Assembly: GCA_049974825.1 (NCBI GenBank)
Contig: JBNGDJ010000001.1
Coordinates: 34,646-98,645 of the forward strand
DNA from: JBKHDT01 sp049974825
Lineage (GTDB): Bacteria; Pseudomonadota; Gammaproteobacteria; Halothiobacillales; Halothiobacillaceae
DNA length: 64,000 nucleotides
Direction: 5' to 3'
The notes under the pieces were generated by a model. That model was not told where the DNA came from, did not search any database, and worked only from the letters and a program-made list of their open reading frames with translations. Both the position numbers and the translations under genes were made by a program. This document shows, piece after piece, positions 38,871 to 47,885 of this stretch (its first letter is position 1; every line of letters starts with the position of its first letter).

Positions 38871-39734
38871 ATGACAGAACAGACACCGCAGGTCTATGCC
38901 TGCATCGACGGCTCCCGGTCGACACCGGCCGTGAGCGAATACGCAATCTGGGCATCGACCTCCCTGGGCGCGCCGCTCACGTTCCTGCACGTGATCAACA
39001 ATCCGCACGCCCCGACCGAGACGGACCTGTCCGGCAACATGGGCCTGGGCACGCGCGAGAAACTGCTGGAACAGATGGTCGAGCTTGAAGAGCAGCGCGG
39101 CAAGCTCGAACGCGAGCGCGGACGCGGCCTTCTGGCGGAGGTCAGCCAGCTGGCGCGCGATCGCGGCGTGGCAAAACCTGGTGAACTGCTGCGCAATGGC
39201 AACGTCACCGAGGTGATCCTGGAACTGGAGGAAAACACCCGGCTGCTGGTTCTGGGCAAGCAGGGGAAGGACGGCGAGATGGTATCGCTGCACGTGGGCA
39301 GCCATCTGGAAAGCATCCTCAGGATGATCCACAAGCCCGTGCTGATTACGCCGCTGGAGTTTACCCGGCCCGAGTCGTTCCTGATTGCCTATGACGGCAG
39401 CCCGACAGCCTACAAGCTGGTTGAACGGGTCGCCCAGAGTCCCTTTGTGAAGGGCCTCCCGGTGCATGTGCTGATGATCGGCGACGACGAGCAGCGCAAC
39501 TGGGAGAAGCTGCACTCGGCCCGGACAGAACTGGCCAAGAACGGCTTTGAGGTGACGGTGGCCATCCGCCCGGGCAAGGTCGACGAGGCCATCTCGCTGT
39601 ATATCGAGGAAAAGGGCATCGACCTTTTGGCGATGGGGGCCTACGGACACAGCCGCATCCGCCAGCTGGTCCTGGGGAGCACTACCACCAAGATGATCAT
39701 GAAGGCGCAGGTGCCACTGCTCGTGCTGCGCTGA
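38871..39734 (+). CDS. tandem universal stress protein
   Basis: The 287-residue protein contains two UspA domains: residues about 5-150, and 160-287 ending GAYGHSRIRQLVLGSTTTKMIMKAQVPLLVLR. The second has the ATP-binding G-x2-G-x9-G-S/T motif; the first lacks a clear one. A GGAGG site lies before the ATG. It is 16 bp after the SulP gene and probably modulates the transporter, as inferred for other SulP-Usp pairs. Confidence 0.9.
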   Translation: MTEQTPQVYACIDGSRSTPAVSEYAIWASTSLGAPLTFLHVINNPHAPTETDLSGNMGLGTREKLLEQMVELEEQRGKLERERGRGLLAEVSQLARDRGVAKPGELLRNGNVTEVILELEENTRLLVLGKQGKDGEMVSLHVGSHLESILRMIHKPVLITPLEFTRPESFLIAYDGSPTAYKLVERVAQSPFVKGLPVHVLMIGDDEQRNWEKLHSARTELAKNGFEVTVAIRPGKVDEAISLYIEEKGIDLLAMGAYGHSRIRQLVLGSTTTKMIMKAQVPLLVLR

Positions 39735-39781
39735 TCGACCGCCCTTCCCCCGGCGCGTTTTCCCAAGAGGCAATCGAGAAG

Positions 39782-41029
39782 ATGGACCCGGCAACTACAG
39801 CCTGGCTGGCGCTGCTCTCCGGCGCGGGGCTGATCGGGCTGGTTTTCGGCCTGTTCGCCGCGGCTACGCGCTATTGCAACATGGGCGCGATCGCTGACTG
39901 GGTGAACATGGGAGATACCGGCCGCTTCCGTGCCTGGCTGCTCTCCATCGCCGTCGCGGCAGCCGGGGTCGCCATCCTGGAGTTTTCCGGCTGGCTGAGC
40001 CTGGACGAAACCCGCGCCGGCTACCGGATGGCGGAGTTTCCCATCCTGCGCTACCTGCTGGGCGGGCTGACCTTCGGGGTCGGGATGGTCCTTGCCGGCG
40101 GCTGCACCACCCGGACCCTGGTGCGCATTGGCAGCGGCAACCTTCAGGCGGTTTTGGTGTACTTGCTGGTCGGCCTGACGGCGGCCGGTCTGCTTTACCT
40201 GCCCGGGGTGCGGATCTGGACCGAGCAGGCACTGCACTGGCCGGGCTGGAGCTTTCAGGGGCTTGGACTGCCCGGCCAGGATCTGGGGACACTGGCCAGC
40301 GCCCTGCCGACTACGCTGCCGCTGGCCGCCCTGAGGCTGGGCGCCACGGCCCTGATGGTCGCGCTACTGGCCTGGCTGATCTGGCGCCTGAGCCGAGGTC
40401 AAGCCATGCGTCCGCGTGATCAGGTCGGTGGACTCACCATCGGGCTGGCCGTGATCGCCGGCTGGGCCTTGACCGCCAGTCCCGCCGGCACCGCACTGAT
40501 GACCGAGGCCACCGCCGCCTTCACGCCACCAGCCGGTACCGGGGCGCAGTCACTGACCTTTGTGGCCCCGGCAGCCGAGCTGCTGCGCTTTGGCACCTCG
40601 CCGAGCCTGGCACTGCTGACGTTCGGCCTGGCGGCCATGCTCGGCGTCATCCTGGGCTCCGGGCTCTGGTTTGTCTACCGGGGCCAATGGCGTTGGCAAG
40701 GATTTGGAAACCGGAGCGAATGGATTCGCCAAGGGGTCGGGGCCGTCCTGATGGGCGCCGGTGGGGTCGTGGCCATGGGCTGCAGCGTGGGTCAGGGCAT
40801 TACCGGCGTGTCGACACTCGCCCTGGGCAGCCTGACCGCCCTGGCCGGCATGATGCTGGGCAGCTTTCTGGCCCTGAAGGTGCTTTTCTACCGGGTGGTC
40901 TACCCGGATGCCGGGTTGCCGACCGTATTTCTGGCGCTGGCGACCGACGTGAAACTTCGCCCGGCAAGCCAACATCCGCTGGCCGGGGATATCACCCCGG
41001 AACGACGTCCGCGCAGCTGCCGAGACTGA
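39782..41029 (+). CDS. YeeE/YedE family sulfur-compound transporter (TsuA-like)
   Basis: The 415-residue membrane protein has about ten hydrophobic segments and the family Cys motifs RYCNMGA (Cys32), AGGCTTRTL (Cys108) and AMGCSVGQGITG (Cys334). Three equivalent cysteines in TsuA (YeeE) of Spirochaeta relay thiosulfate through the membrane, so thiosulfate or another sulfane-sulfur substrate is likely. The protein is longer than TsuA in its middle region. It lies 47 bp after the usp gene and probably belongs to the SulP-Usp operon. With soxYZ in the same window it fits sulfur-oxidising metabolism. Confidence 0.82.
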   Translation: MDPATTAWLALLSGAGLIGLVFGLFAAATRYCNMGAIADWVNMGDTGRFRAWLLSIAVAAAGVAILEFSGWLSLDETRAGYRMAEFPILRYLLGGLTFGVGMVLAGGCTTRTLVRIGSGNLQAVLVYLLVGLTAAGLLYLPGVRIWTEQALHWPGWSFQGLGLPGQDLGTLASALPTTLPLAALRLGATALMVALLAWLIWRLSRGQAMRPRDQVGGLTIGLAVIAGWALTASPAGTALMTEATAAFTPPAGTGAQSLTFVAPAAELLRFGTSPSLALLTFGLAAMLGVILGSGLWFVYRGQWRWQGFGNRSEWIRQGVGAVLMGAGGVVAMGCSVGQGITGVSTLALGSLTALAGMMLGSFLALKVLFYRVVYPDAGLPTVFLALATDVKLRPASQHPLAGDITPERRPRSCRD

Positions 41030-41044
41030 TCCGCTCCGCGCAGG

Positions 41045-41968
41045 TCACATGCTCTCGTATTCGAGGAAGGCACGGTTCATGTTGGGGCCGTGCCAGCTCT
41101 CATAGTGCTCCAGGTGCATGAATTCCGGGCGCTCTCGGTGGGCATCCATGACATCCGACAGAGCCTCGAAGTTGCGGGCCGACTCGCCCACCACCTCGAC
41201 CAAAAAGTCATAATAGGCGAGGGTGTCGCGCTCGACCCGCGCCATGTCACTGACCTGCCCATGCCCGGGCACCACGTACTCGGGATCAAGCGCACGCAAT
41301 CGCTGGCCCGCAGCATGGGCATTGGCAACGCTGGACCAGGGATGAACCCCGAGCATCCGGTCGACGTACACAAGATCCCCGGTAAAGACGACGTCCTGAC
41401 GCGGCAGGTAGAGCATGGCATCCCCGGGAAAGTGGGCGTCGGTCAGGCTCAGCACGAGGGCCTCGCCACCCAGCGTGATCTCGGTCTCGGCGCCCGCAAG
41501 GGCCCGGTCGGCGTAGGCTGGCACCGTCCCCTCCAGCCGCTCGCCCAGGGCCTCGGCGAGGCGGCCTTCCATGAGCTGGTCGGCAAAACGCTTCTGGGCG
41601 GCCACCGTCTGTTCAAAGGCGATCACTTCGGCGCCCTGCTCAAGAAAGTAGTCATTGCCCAGCCAGCGGTGATCCTGCACCCCGAGGTTGATCACCCATC
41701 GGATCGGCTGGTCGGTCACCTGTGCCACGGCGTCACGGATCAGTGGCCCGCTGAAACGGCTCGGCCCCGAGTCGACCAGGATGACGCCGGACTCGGTGAC
41801 CACAAACCCGTAGTTGGCATTCATGCCGTGGTTTTCGAAGGTCCGTGCGTCGGTCGGCCCGATAATCGCGTAGACATTGTCCACGACCTGCTCCGGCTGC
41901 GGGATGTAGGTTTGCCCGGCCAGTACCGGCATGGAACACAGCGACAGGATCAGCATCAGAAAACGCAT
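41045..41968 (-). CDS. exported metallo-beta-lactamase-fold protein with altered metal motif
   Basis: The 307-residue protein has a cleavable signal peptide (MRFLMLILSLCSMPVLAG) and a metallo-beta-lactamase fold: DSGPS (67 on), then INLGVQDHRWLGN where the usual HxHxDH should be, DAHFPGD, FTGDLVYVDR and VPGHGQV. Only Asp99 and His100 of the HxHxDH block remain, so the first metal site is incomplete. It resembles the SoxH or quinoprotein-relay hydrolases associated with sulfur oxidation, with a variant motif. The ATG at 41968 follows GAGG. It converges with the YeeE/YedE gene, whose stop is 15 bp away. The substrate is unknown. Confidence 0.75.
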   Translation of the reverse strand: MRFLMLILSLCSMPVLAGQTYIPQPEQVVDNVYAIIGPTDARTFENHGMNANYGFVVTESGVILVDSGPSRFSGPLIRDAVAQVTDQPIRWVINLGVQDHRWLGNDYFLEQGAEVIAFEQTVAAQKRFADQLMEGRLAEALGERLEGTVPAYADRALAGAETEITLGGEALVLSLTDAHFPGDAMLYLPRQDVVFTGDLVYVDRMLGVHPWSSVANAHAAGQRLRALDPEYVVPGHGQVSDMARVERDTLAYYDFLVEVVGESARNFEALSDVMDAHRERPEFMHLEHYESWHGPNMNRAFLEYESM

Positions 41969-42364
41969 TCGAAAACCTCGTGTCAAATATGCGTGGAACG
42001 CTTTCCGCGCCAGTGCGCGGCTGGCCGGCGCGGGCGAATCACAATGCAATGGCTCCTGCCACGCGTCTAATGGCAGGACATCCACCTTCGCGCTTCGCGC
42101 ATCGAACCAGGCATCAAGTCCGGGTCCGTGACAGCCTCATGCTACCGAAAATCCGGATACCCGGATAAATGATATCGGCAAAAGCCCCGGAAAGGGTCAT
42201 GAAAGGTGCCCTGCCGCGAGCGCCCCCCATGCCGGTCGGCAGTTTCCCGTTATCGGAGCGGCCTGCTCGACCAGTCACTGCCACCCCGCCCGCGCTGGCC
42301 CGAGCGCAGCCGCGAGGCGAAGCCGAAAAAATGTTCTGGCAGGACCCGGGCCTGCGCGCAGGGC
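41969..42364. other. gene-free region, decayed repeat
   Basis: No gene is seen in these 396 bp. At about 42043-42085 the sequence CAATGGCTCCTGCCA...TAATGGCAGGACATCC looks like a decayed copy of the CAATGGC/GGGCATCC part of the dispersed repeat. The region must contain the promoter of the MBL-fold gene and the 3' end of the ssb transcript. No clear terminator was found. Confidence 0.35.
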
Positions 42365-42892
42365 TCAGAAGGGAATGTCGTCGTCGCCCAACGCGTCGCC
42401 TGCCGGCTCCTGCCGAGGCTGCGGGTTGCGCGCAGGGGCCGGCCGGGACTGACCGCCAGCCGGGCCGCCTGAGGAGCGCGGCGTCTGGTCGTACTCGTTG
42501 TAACCCCCGCCGTAGACCGCATCCTGGCTGCCCATGCCGCCACCGCCACCACCGCCGCGGCCGCCGAGCATCTGCATTTCATTGGCCACGATCTCGGTGG
42601 TGTAGCGGTCCTGGCCGTCCTGCCCCTGCCACTTGCGCGTTCTCAGCGAGCCCTCGATATAGACCTGACTGCCCTTGCGCAGATACTCGCCGGCGATTTC
42701 GGCCAGCCGATTGAAAAACACCACGCGGTGCCATTCGGTCCGCTCCTGCTGCTCGCCGGTGTTCTTGTCTTTCCACTGCTCGCTGGTGGCCACCCGGATA
42801 TTGGTGACTTGCCCACCGCTGGGCATGTAGCGCACCTCCGGGTCGACCCCGAGGTTGCCCACCAGAATGACCTTGTTGATGCCTCGTGCCAT
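42365..42892 (-). CDS. ssb: single-stranded DNA-binding protein
   Basis: The 175-residue protein has an N-terminal OB fold ([26 protein letters not shown] to about 110) with the aromatic DNA-binding residues, a Gly-rich linker, and the acidic C-terminal tail DDDIPF that binds repair and replication partners. It coats single-stranded DNA as a tetramer. It is divergent from uvrA, as in E. coli. The last hairpin of a dispersed repeat lies about 58 nt upstream of its ATG, in the same relative direction as upstream of the SulP and kinase genes. Confidence 0.97.
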   Translation of the reverse strand: MARGINKVILVGNLGVDPEVRYMPSGGQVTNIRVATSEQWKDKNTGEQQERTEWHRVVFFNRLAEIAGEYLRKGSQVYIEGSLRTRKWQGQDGQDRYTTEIVANEMQMLGGRGGGGGGGMGSQDAVYGGGYNEYDQTPRSSGGPAGGQSRPAPARNPQPRQEPAGDALGDDDIPF

Positions 42893-42950
42893 GTTTTATC
42901 ACTCCTGAAATAACCCGCCGGACCGACCAACCCGGTCGCTGCCTGAGCGT

Positions 42951-43150
42951 GGAAGGGAACCCCTGCACGATTGCCTCAGATTCCCCATTGGGGCAGGGAT
43001 GCCCCGACGCACAATGGCAAAAGCCATTGAATTTCGCAGCCCGGGTCGCACCTGTTCCGCCCCGGGCGTGACTGAGCGCGGGTTTCGCCAACTGACGCGT
43101 TTAACCGGCGCCAGCCCGCAAAGCCTTGGATGGCCTTGTGCAGCGTGTCC
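42951..43150 (-). repeat. dispersed hairpin repeat between ssb and uvrA
   Basis: A degenerate but full-length copy in the opposite orientation to those at 31.6, 37 and 47.7 kb. From the ssb side: GGGAAcccCTGCA...TCAGATTCCCC, TTGGGGCA...TGCCCC, CAATGGCAAAAGCCATTG, CCCGGGTCG...CGCCCCGGG, then the GCGGGTTTCGCCAACTGACGCGT block and a GCCTTGGATGGCC remnant. Relative to ssb it has the same order as the copies upstream of the SulP and kinase genes. Confidence 0.8.
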
Positions 43151-43218
43151 AGAGGGAACCACCCCGGCCGAATGCCGTCCACGGATTGCCACTGGATTCC
43201 GGAAAGCATGCCAGGGCC

Positions 43219-43244
43219 GGTCAATGTGACCGCTAGTGTACTAT
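43219..43244. promoter_or_regulatory. operator-like palindrome and -10 before uvrA
   Basis: The palindrome GGTCA-ATG-TGACC (43219-43231) is followed by TACTAT (43239-43244), a possible -10 element for uvrA. It does not match the E. coli LexA box CTGT-N8-ACAG. Role and direction are uncertain. Confidence 0.35.
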
Positions 43245-43453
43245 AAGGAAGGCTCGCGGAAAGGCGGCCCTTCCCGCACAGGGCTTCGGACGCGTTGCCC
43301 CAAGACACCGCAACTCATTGATTCTCATCGCACGAGCAGGGTATGCACCGAGCCATGCCTTGCCACGCCGAGCCCGGGGTGGCGTTCCGCAGCACCGATA
43401 CCTTGCCGCCCCCTGAGACATGCAACACCAATCACGCAGGACACCGCGCTCGC

Positions 43454-46297
43454 ATGGCTGATCCTTTCATCCGAATCCGGGGTGCCCGGACTCACAATCT
43501 CAAGAACATCGACCTGGACCTGCCGCGTGACGCGCTGATCGTCATTACCGGCCTGTCCGGTTCTGGCAAGTCGTCGCTGGCCTTCGACACCCTGTTCGCC
43601 GAGGGGCAGCGGCGCTACGTGGAATCACTCTCGTCCTACGCGCGACAGTTCCTGTCCATGATGGACAAGCCGGACGTGGACCACATCGAGGGCCTGTCAC
43701 CGGCCATTTCCATCGAGCAGAAAACCACTTCGCACAATCCCCGCTCGACCGTCGGTACGGTGACCGAGATCTACGACTACCTGCGACTGCTCTATGCCCG
43801 CGCCGGCATCCCGCGCTGCCCCGAACACGGTGAGGCGCTGATTGCACAGACGGTCTCGCAGATGGTGGACCAGGTGCTGTCGCTGGAGGAAGGCAGCCGC
43901 TGGCTGCTGCTGGCGCCGGTGATCGAAAATCGCAAGGGTGAACATCTCAAGCGTCTGGACGAGTGGCGGGCGCAGGGTTTTCTGCGAGTCCGGATCAACG
44001 GCACGGTATACGAGCTGGACGAAGCACCGTCCCTGGATGCCAAGAAGAAAAATACCGTCGAGGTGGTGGTGGACCGCTTCAAGGTCCGGGACGATCTGCG
44101 CCTGAGGCTGGCCGAATCTTTCGAGACCGCGCTGAAGCTGGCGGACGGCCGTGCCCGCGTGGTCCGCATGGACGATGGCGAGGCGCTGGAATTCTCGGCC
44201 CGGCATGCCTGCCCTGTCTGCGGCTACTCGCTGGGCGAACTGGAACCGCGGCTGTTTTCCTTCAACAACCCCAGCGGCGCCTGTCCGTCCTGTGACGGCC
44301 TGGGCGTTCGGCAGTTCTTTGACCCGAACAAGGTGGTCCTCCACCCGCAGATGTCACTGGCCGGCGGGGCAATCCGCGGCTGGGACCGCCGCAATGCGTA
44401 CTACTTCAACCTGATCACGTCGCTGGCAAACCATTACGGTTTCGACCCGGAAACACCCTGGCAGGAGCTTCCCGGCCGGGTCCGGCAGATCGTGCTCTAC
44501 GGCAGCGGCAAGGAGCGCATCCACTTCACCTATGTGGGCGACCGCGGCCGCAAGCAGCTACGTGAACACGCCTGGGAGGGCGTCATCCCCAACATGGAGC
44601 GTCGCTACCGCGAAACCGAATCGCTGGCAGTGCGCGAGGAGCTGTCCAAGTATGTCTCCGAACAGCACTGCCCGAGTTGCGACGGCACCCGCCTGAACGA
44701 GGGGGCGCGCAACGTGTTTATCGACGACCGTTCCCTGCCGGATCTGGTGCGCCTGCCCATCGACCAGGCTGCCGGATTCTTCGACCAGCTTGCCCTGACG
44801 GGGGCGCGGGGCGAGATCGCTGAGCGCATCGTGCGTGAAATCGCCGCCCGGCTGGGCTTTCTCGTCAACGTCGGCCTCGACTACCTCTCGCTGGACCGGT
44901 CCGCGGAGACCCTGTCCGGCGGCGAGGCCCAGCGCATCCGGCTGGCCTCGCAGATCGGCTCCGGGCTGGTGGGCGTCAATTACATCCTGGATGAGCCTTC
45001 CATTGGCCTGCACCAGCGCGACAACGACCGGCTGCTCGGTACCCTGACCTACCTGCGCGACCTGGGGAACACGGTGATCGTGGTCGAACACGACGAGGAT
45101 GCAATCCGAACGGCCGATCACGTGGTGGACATTGGCCCCGGCGCCGGCGTGCATGGCGGACAGGTTGTGGCCACGGGCACGCCGGACCAGATCGCCGCCC
45201 ACCCGGACTCGCTGACCGGCGCCTACCTCTGCGGCCGCGAGAAAATCGAGGTACCTCAAACCCGCACGGCGCCGGACCCGGACCGGATGTTCCGGCTGTA
45301 CGGGGCTGGCGGAAACAACCTGCAGGGCGACACCCTGGAGTTGCCGGTCGGCCTGCTGGTCTGCGTGACCGGCGTTTCCGGCTCCGGCAAGTCGACCCTG
45401 ATCAACGACACCCTCTACCGGCTGACCGCCCGGGAACTGAACGGCGCGACCACGGCGCCGGCGCCCTGCGACCGCTACTCGGGCATGGAGCTGTTCGACA
45501 AGGTCATCGACATCGACCAGTCCCCGATCGGGCGGACGCCACGCTCCAACCCGGCCACCTATACCGGCCTGTTCACGCCGATCCGGGAACTGTTTGCCGG
45601 CACGCCGGAGGCCCGCTCGCGCGGCTACCAGCCGGGGCGGTTCTCCTTCAACGTCAAGGGCGGGCGCTGCGAAGCCTGCCAGGGGGACGGGGTGATCAAG
45701 GTCGAGATGCACTTCCTTCCCGACGTCTACGTGCCCTGCGATGTCTGTCACGGAGCGCGCTACAACCGCGAAACCCTGGACATACGCTACAAGGGCAAGA
45801 CCATCAGCGACGTGCTGAACATGACCGTCGAGGATGCCGTAACCTTTTTCGATGCCGTTCCCACCGTCCATCGAAAGCTTGAAACCCTGATGGAGGTGGG
45901 GCTGAGCTATCTGCGGCTGGGCCAGAACGCCACCACGCTTTCCGGCGGCGAGGCCCAGCGGGTGAAGCTTGCCCGGGAGCTGTCCAAGCGAGACACCGGC
46001 AAGACCCTGTACATCCTGGACGAGCCGACCACCGGCCTGCACTTCGCGGACGTGAAGCAACTGCTCGCCGTGTTGCACGCCCTGCGTGACCATGGCAACA
46101 CCGTGGTGGTGATCGAGCACAACCTGGACGTCATCAAGACGGCCGACTGGATCATTGACCTGGGCCCGGAGGGTGGCAACGGCGGCGGCCGGATCATTGC
46201 CACCGGCACGCCGGAGCAGGTAGCCGACAATCCCGTGTCCCACACGGGGCGCTATCTCAAGCGCCTGCTGCCGGAGCCCGTCGACGCCACAGACTGA
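43454..46297 (+). CDS. uvrA: UvrABC excision nuclease subunit A
   Basis: The 947-residue damage-recognition ATPase has two ABC modules. Walker A sequences are GLSGSGKSS near the start and GVSGSGKST near 640. ABC signatures LSGGEAQR occur twice. Zinc-binding cysteines are CPVCGY...[10 protein letters not shown] and [11 protein letters not shown]...VPCDVCHG. UvrA finds bulky DNA lesions and loads UvrB. I use the ATG at 43454 ([18 protein letters not shown]); a longer frame starts upstream but is not conserved in type. It is divergent from ssb. Confidence 0.97.
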   Translation: MADPFIRIRGARTHNLKNIDLDLPRDALIVITGLSGSGKSSLAFDTLFAEGQRRYVESLSSYARQFLSMMDKPDVDHIEGLSPAISIEQKTTSHNPRSTVGTVTEIYDYLRLLYARAGIPRCPEHGEALIAQTVSQMVDQVLSLEEGSRWLLLAPVIENRKGEHLKRLDEWRAQGFLRVRINGTVYELDEAPSLDAKKKNTVEVVVDRFKVRDDLRLRLAESFETALKLADGRARVVRMDDGEALEFSARHACPVCGYSLGELEPRLFSFNNPSGACPSCDGLGVRQFFDPNKVVLHPQMSLAGGAIRGWDRRNAYYFNLITSLANHYGFDPETPWQELPGRVRQIVLYGSGKERIHFTYVGDRGRKQLREHAWEGVIPNMERRYRETESLAVREELSKYVSEQHCPSCDGTRLNEGARNVFIDDRSLPDLVRLPIDQAAGFFDQLALTGARGEIAERIVREIAARLGFLVNVGLDYLSLDRSAETLSGGEAQRIRLASQIGSGLVGVNYILDEPSIGLHQRDNDRLLGTLTYLRDLGNTVIVVEHDEDAIRTADHVVDIGPGAGVHGGQVVATGTPDQIAAHPDSLTGAYLCGREKIEVPQTRTAPDPDRMFRLYGAGGNNLQGDTLELPVGLLVCVTGVSGSGKSTLINDTLYRLTARELNGATTAPAPCDRYSGMELFDKVIDIDQSPIGRTPRSNPATYTGLFTPIRELFAGTPEARSRGYQPGRFSFNVKGGRCEACQGDGVIKVEMHFLPDVYVPCDVCHGARYNRETLDIRYKGKTISDVLNMTVEDAVTFFDAVPTVHRKLETLMEVGLSYLRLGQNATTLSGGEAQRVKLARELSKRDTGKTLYILDEPTTGLHFADVKQLLAVLHALRDHGNTVVVIEHNLDVIKTADWIIDLGPEGGNGGGRIIATGTPEQVADNPVSHTGRYLKRLLPEPVDATD

Positions 46298-46331
46298 TTA
46301 CGGCCAGTGCAGATGCCTGCGAGAGCAGGCC

Positions 46332-46460
46332 AAGGAAGCTCTGCACAAAGCCATCCCTGGCTTTGTGAGCTTGCGCCAGCTAAATGCGTAAGCTGGCGGA
46401 GCCAGCGTTCGCGCCCGGGACATGCTCGGCAATTCAATGGCTTGCGCCATTGTGCGGCAG
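46332..46460 (+). repeat. dispersed hairpin repeat, 3'-truncated copy
   Basis: Between the convergent ends of uvrA and bioF: CACAAAGCCATCCCTGGCTTTGTG, then TTGCGCCAGCT...AGCTGGCGG, the CCCGGGACATGCTCGG remnant and CAATGGCTTGCGCCATTG. The GGGCATCC and terminal TTCG hairpins are missing. It stops 3 bp before the bioF stop codon and could act as a bidirectional end of transcription, though it has no T-run. Confidence 0.8.
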
Positions 46461-46462
46461 GA

Positions 46463-47647
46463 TCAGTCCACGCCATTCTGAAGCTGCGCCAGCGCCGCAA
46501 GCAGATCGTCCACGTCCTGCGGGGCTTGTCCCGCACTGAGCGTTACCCGCAACCGCGCCGTACCCTCCGGGACAGTCGGCGGACGAATGGCCGGGACCAG
46601 AAACCCGCGCGCCCGAAGCGCCCCGGACCAGGCCAGCGCCCTTTCCGGGCTGCCAAGCAACACTGGCTGGATGGGCGTTTCACTGGGCATCAGCGAGAGC
46701 CCGATCCCGGCAGCGCCAGCCCGAAAGCGTGCTACCAGTGTAGCCAGGTGGTCCCGTCGCCTGTCCCCCTCCTCTCCACGCAGGAGATTCAGAGCCGCCA
46801 GCGTGGCATGAGCCAGCGCCGGCGGCTGGGCGGTGGTGTAAACGTAGGGTCGGCCGAACTGGATCAAGGCCTCGATCAGGCGCGAGGAGCCGGCTACAAA
46901 GGCCCCGGCTGTCCCGAAAGCCTTGCCGAGTGTGCCGATCACGACCGGCACGCGATTCGGCGCGAGGCCAAAATGATCCACCGTGCCGCGCCCGGACCGC
47001 CCCAGCACGCCAAAGCCGTGCGCGTCATCCACCACAAGCCAGGCATCATGACGCACGGCAAGATCAGCCAGGTCGCGCAGCGGGGCCAGGTCGCCGTCCA
47101 TGCTGAACACGCCATCAGTCACGATCAATCGTGCGCCGGATTGCCCCTCGGCCTGCGCGAGACGCTCGGCCAGGTGATCGGTGTCTGCATGACGGTAGCG
47201 GAACACCCGGGCACCACACGCCTGACCGGCATCGATCAGCGAGGCGTGGTTCCAGCGGTCCTGAAAGACCCGGTCATGGCGGCCGGCGAGGACCGCCAAT
47301 ACCGCCAGGTTGGCCATGTATCCGGTCGAAAACAGCAGCGCGCGCTCGCGCCCGGTGAATTCGGCCAGCGCCCGCTCAAGCACCTCGTGCGCAGTGAAGT
47401 GGCCATTGACCAGGTGGGCCGCACCGGCCCCGACCCCGTGACGATGCACACCCTCGACCAGTGCCTCGCGCAGGAGCGGGTGACTGGCCAGCCCCAGATA
47501 GTCATTCGCGCAGAAGGCGCGCAGGGACTGCCCGTCAACCGTCTGCCGCGGGCCCTGCACGTCCGACACCACCTGAGGTTCACGCCAGAGCCCCTGCGCC
47601 CGGCGCCTGGCCAGACGCTCGCCGAGCACCTGTTCCAACGATGACAT
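46463..47647 (-). CDS. bioF: 8-amino-7-oxononanoate synthase
   Basis: The 394-residue PLP enzyme of the alpha-oxoamine synthase family condenses pimeloyl-ACP and alanine in biotin synthesis. Visible are [32 protein letters not shown], the [12 protein letters not shown] segment with the PLP-ring Asp/His, and the Schiff-base Lys242 in [12 protein letters not shown] strong GGGGAGGTGAC ribosome site precedes the ATG at 47647. No other bio gene is in the window, so bioF is separate from the rest of the pathway here. Confidence 0.92.
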   Translation of the reverse strand: MSSLEQVLGERLARRRAQGLWREPQVVSDVQGPRQTVDGQSLRAFCANDYLGLASHPLLREALVEGVHRHGVGAGAAHLVNGHFTAHEVLERALAEFTGRERALLFSTGYMANLAVLAVLAGRHDRVFQDRWNHASLIDAGQACGARVFRYRHADTDHLAERLAQAEGQSGARLIVTDGVFSMDGDLAPLRDLADLAVRHDAWLVVDDAHGFGVLGRSGRGTVDHFGLAPNRVPVVIGTLGKAFGTAGAFVAGSSRLIEALIQFGRPYVYTTAQPPALAHATLAALNLLRGEEGDRRRDHLATLVARFRAGAAGIGLSLMPSETPIQPVLLGSPERALAWSGALRARGFLVPAIRPPTVPEGTARLRVTLSAGQAPQDVDDLLAALAQLQNGVD

Positions 47648-47680
47648 GTCACCTCCCCTGTCGCGTCCTGTGGTAGCTTT

Positions 47681-47855
47681 GGGAATCTCTGTACAAGGCC
47701 ATCCTTGGCTTTGTGGGCTGGCGCCAGCTTAACGCGTCAGCTGGCGGAACCCGCGTTCACGCCCGGACCATGCTCCGCAATTCAATGGCTTGCGCCATTG
47801 TGCGGCAGGGCATCCATGCCCTGCACGGGAAGGTCTGCATTCGTGCAGACCTTCC
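47681..47855 (+). repeat. dispersed hairpin repeat, full copy
   Basis: Between divergent bioF and the histidine kinase gene: GGGAATCTCTGTAC remnant, AAGGCCATCCTTGGCTTT, GGCGCCAGCT...AGCTGGCGG, CCCGGACCATGC, CAATGGCTTGCGCCATTG, GCAGGGCAT-CC-ATGCCCTGC and GGAAGGTCTGCA-TTCG-TGCAGACCTTCC (47828-47855). The last hairpin ends 30 nt before the kinase ATG, so any promoter must lie within or before the repeat and the hairpin would be in the 5' leader RNA. Confidence 0.9.
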
Positions 47856-47885
47856 TTTGAAAACTCTCCACTAAGTACGCCGATT

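Noticed and set aside
47681..47855. Integron attC-like sites, because of TTAACG/CGTTA-like ends and strong dyads
   Set aside because: No integrase gene is seen, the flanking genes are ordinary chromosomal genes in mixed orientation, and core-site consensus pairs are not consistently present.
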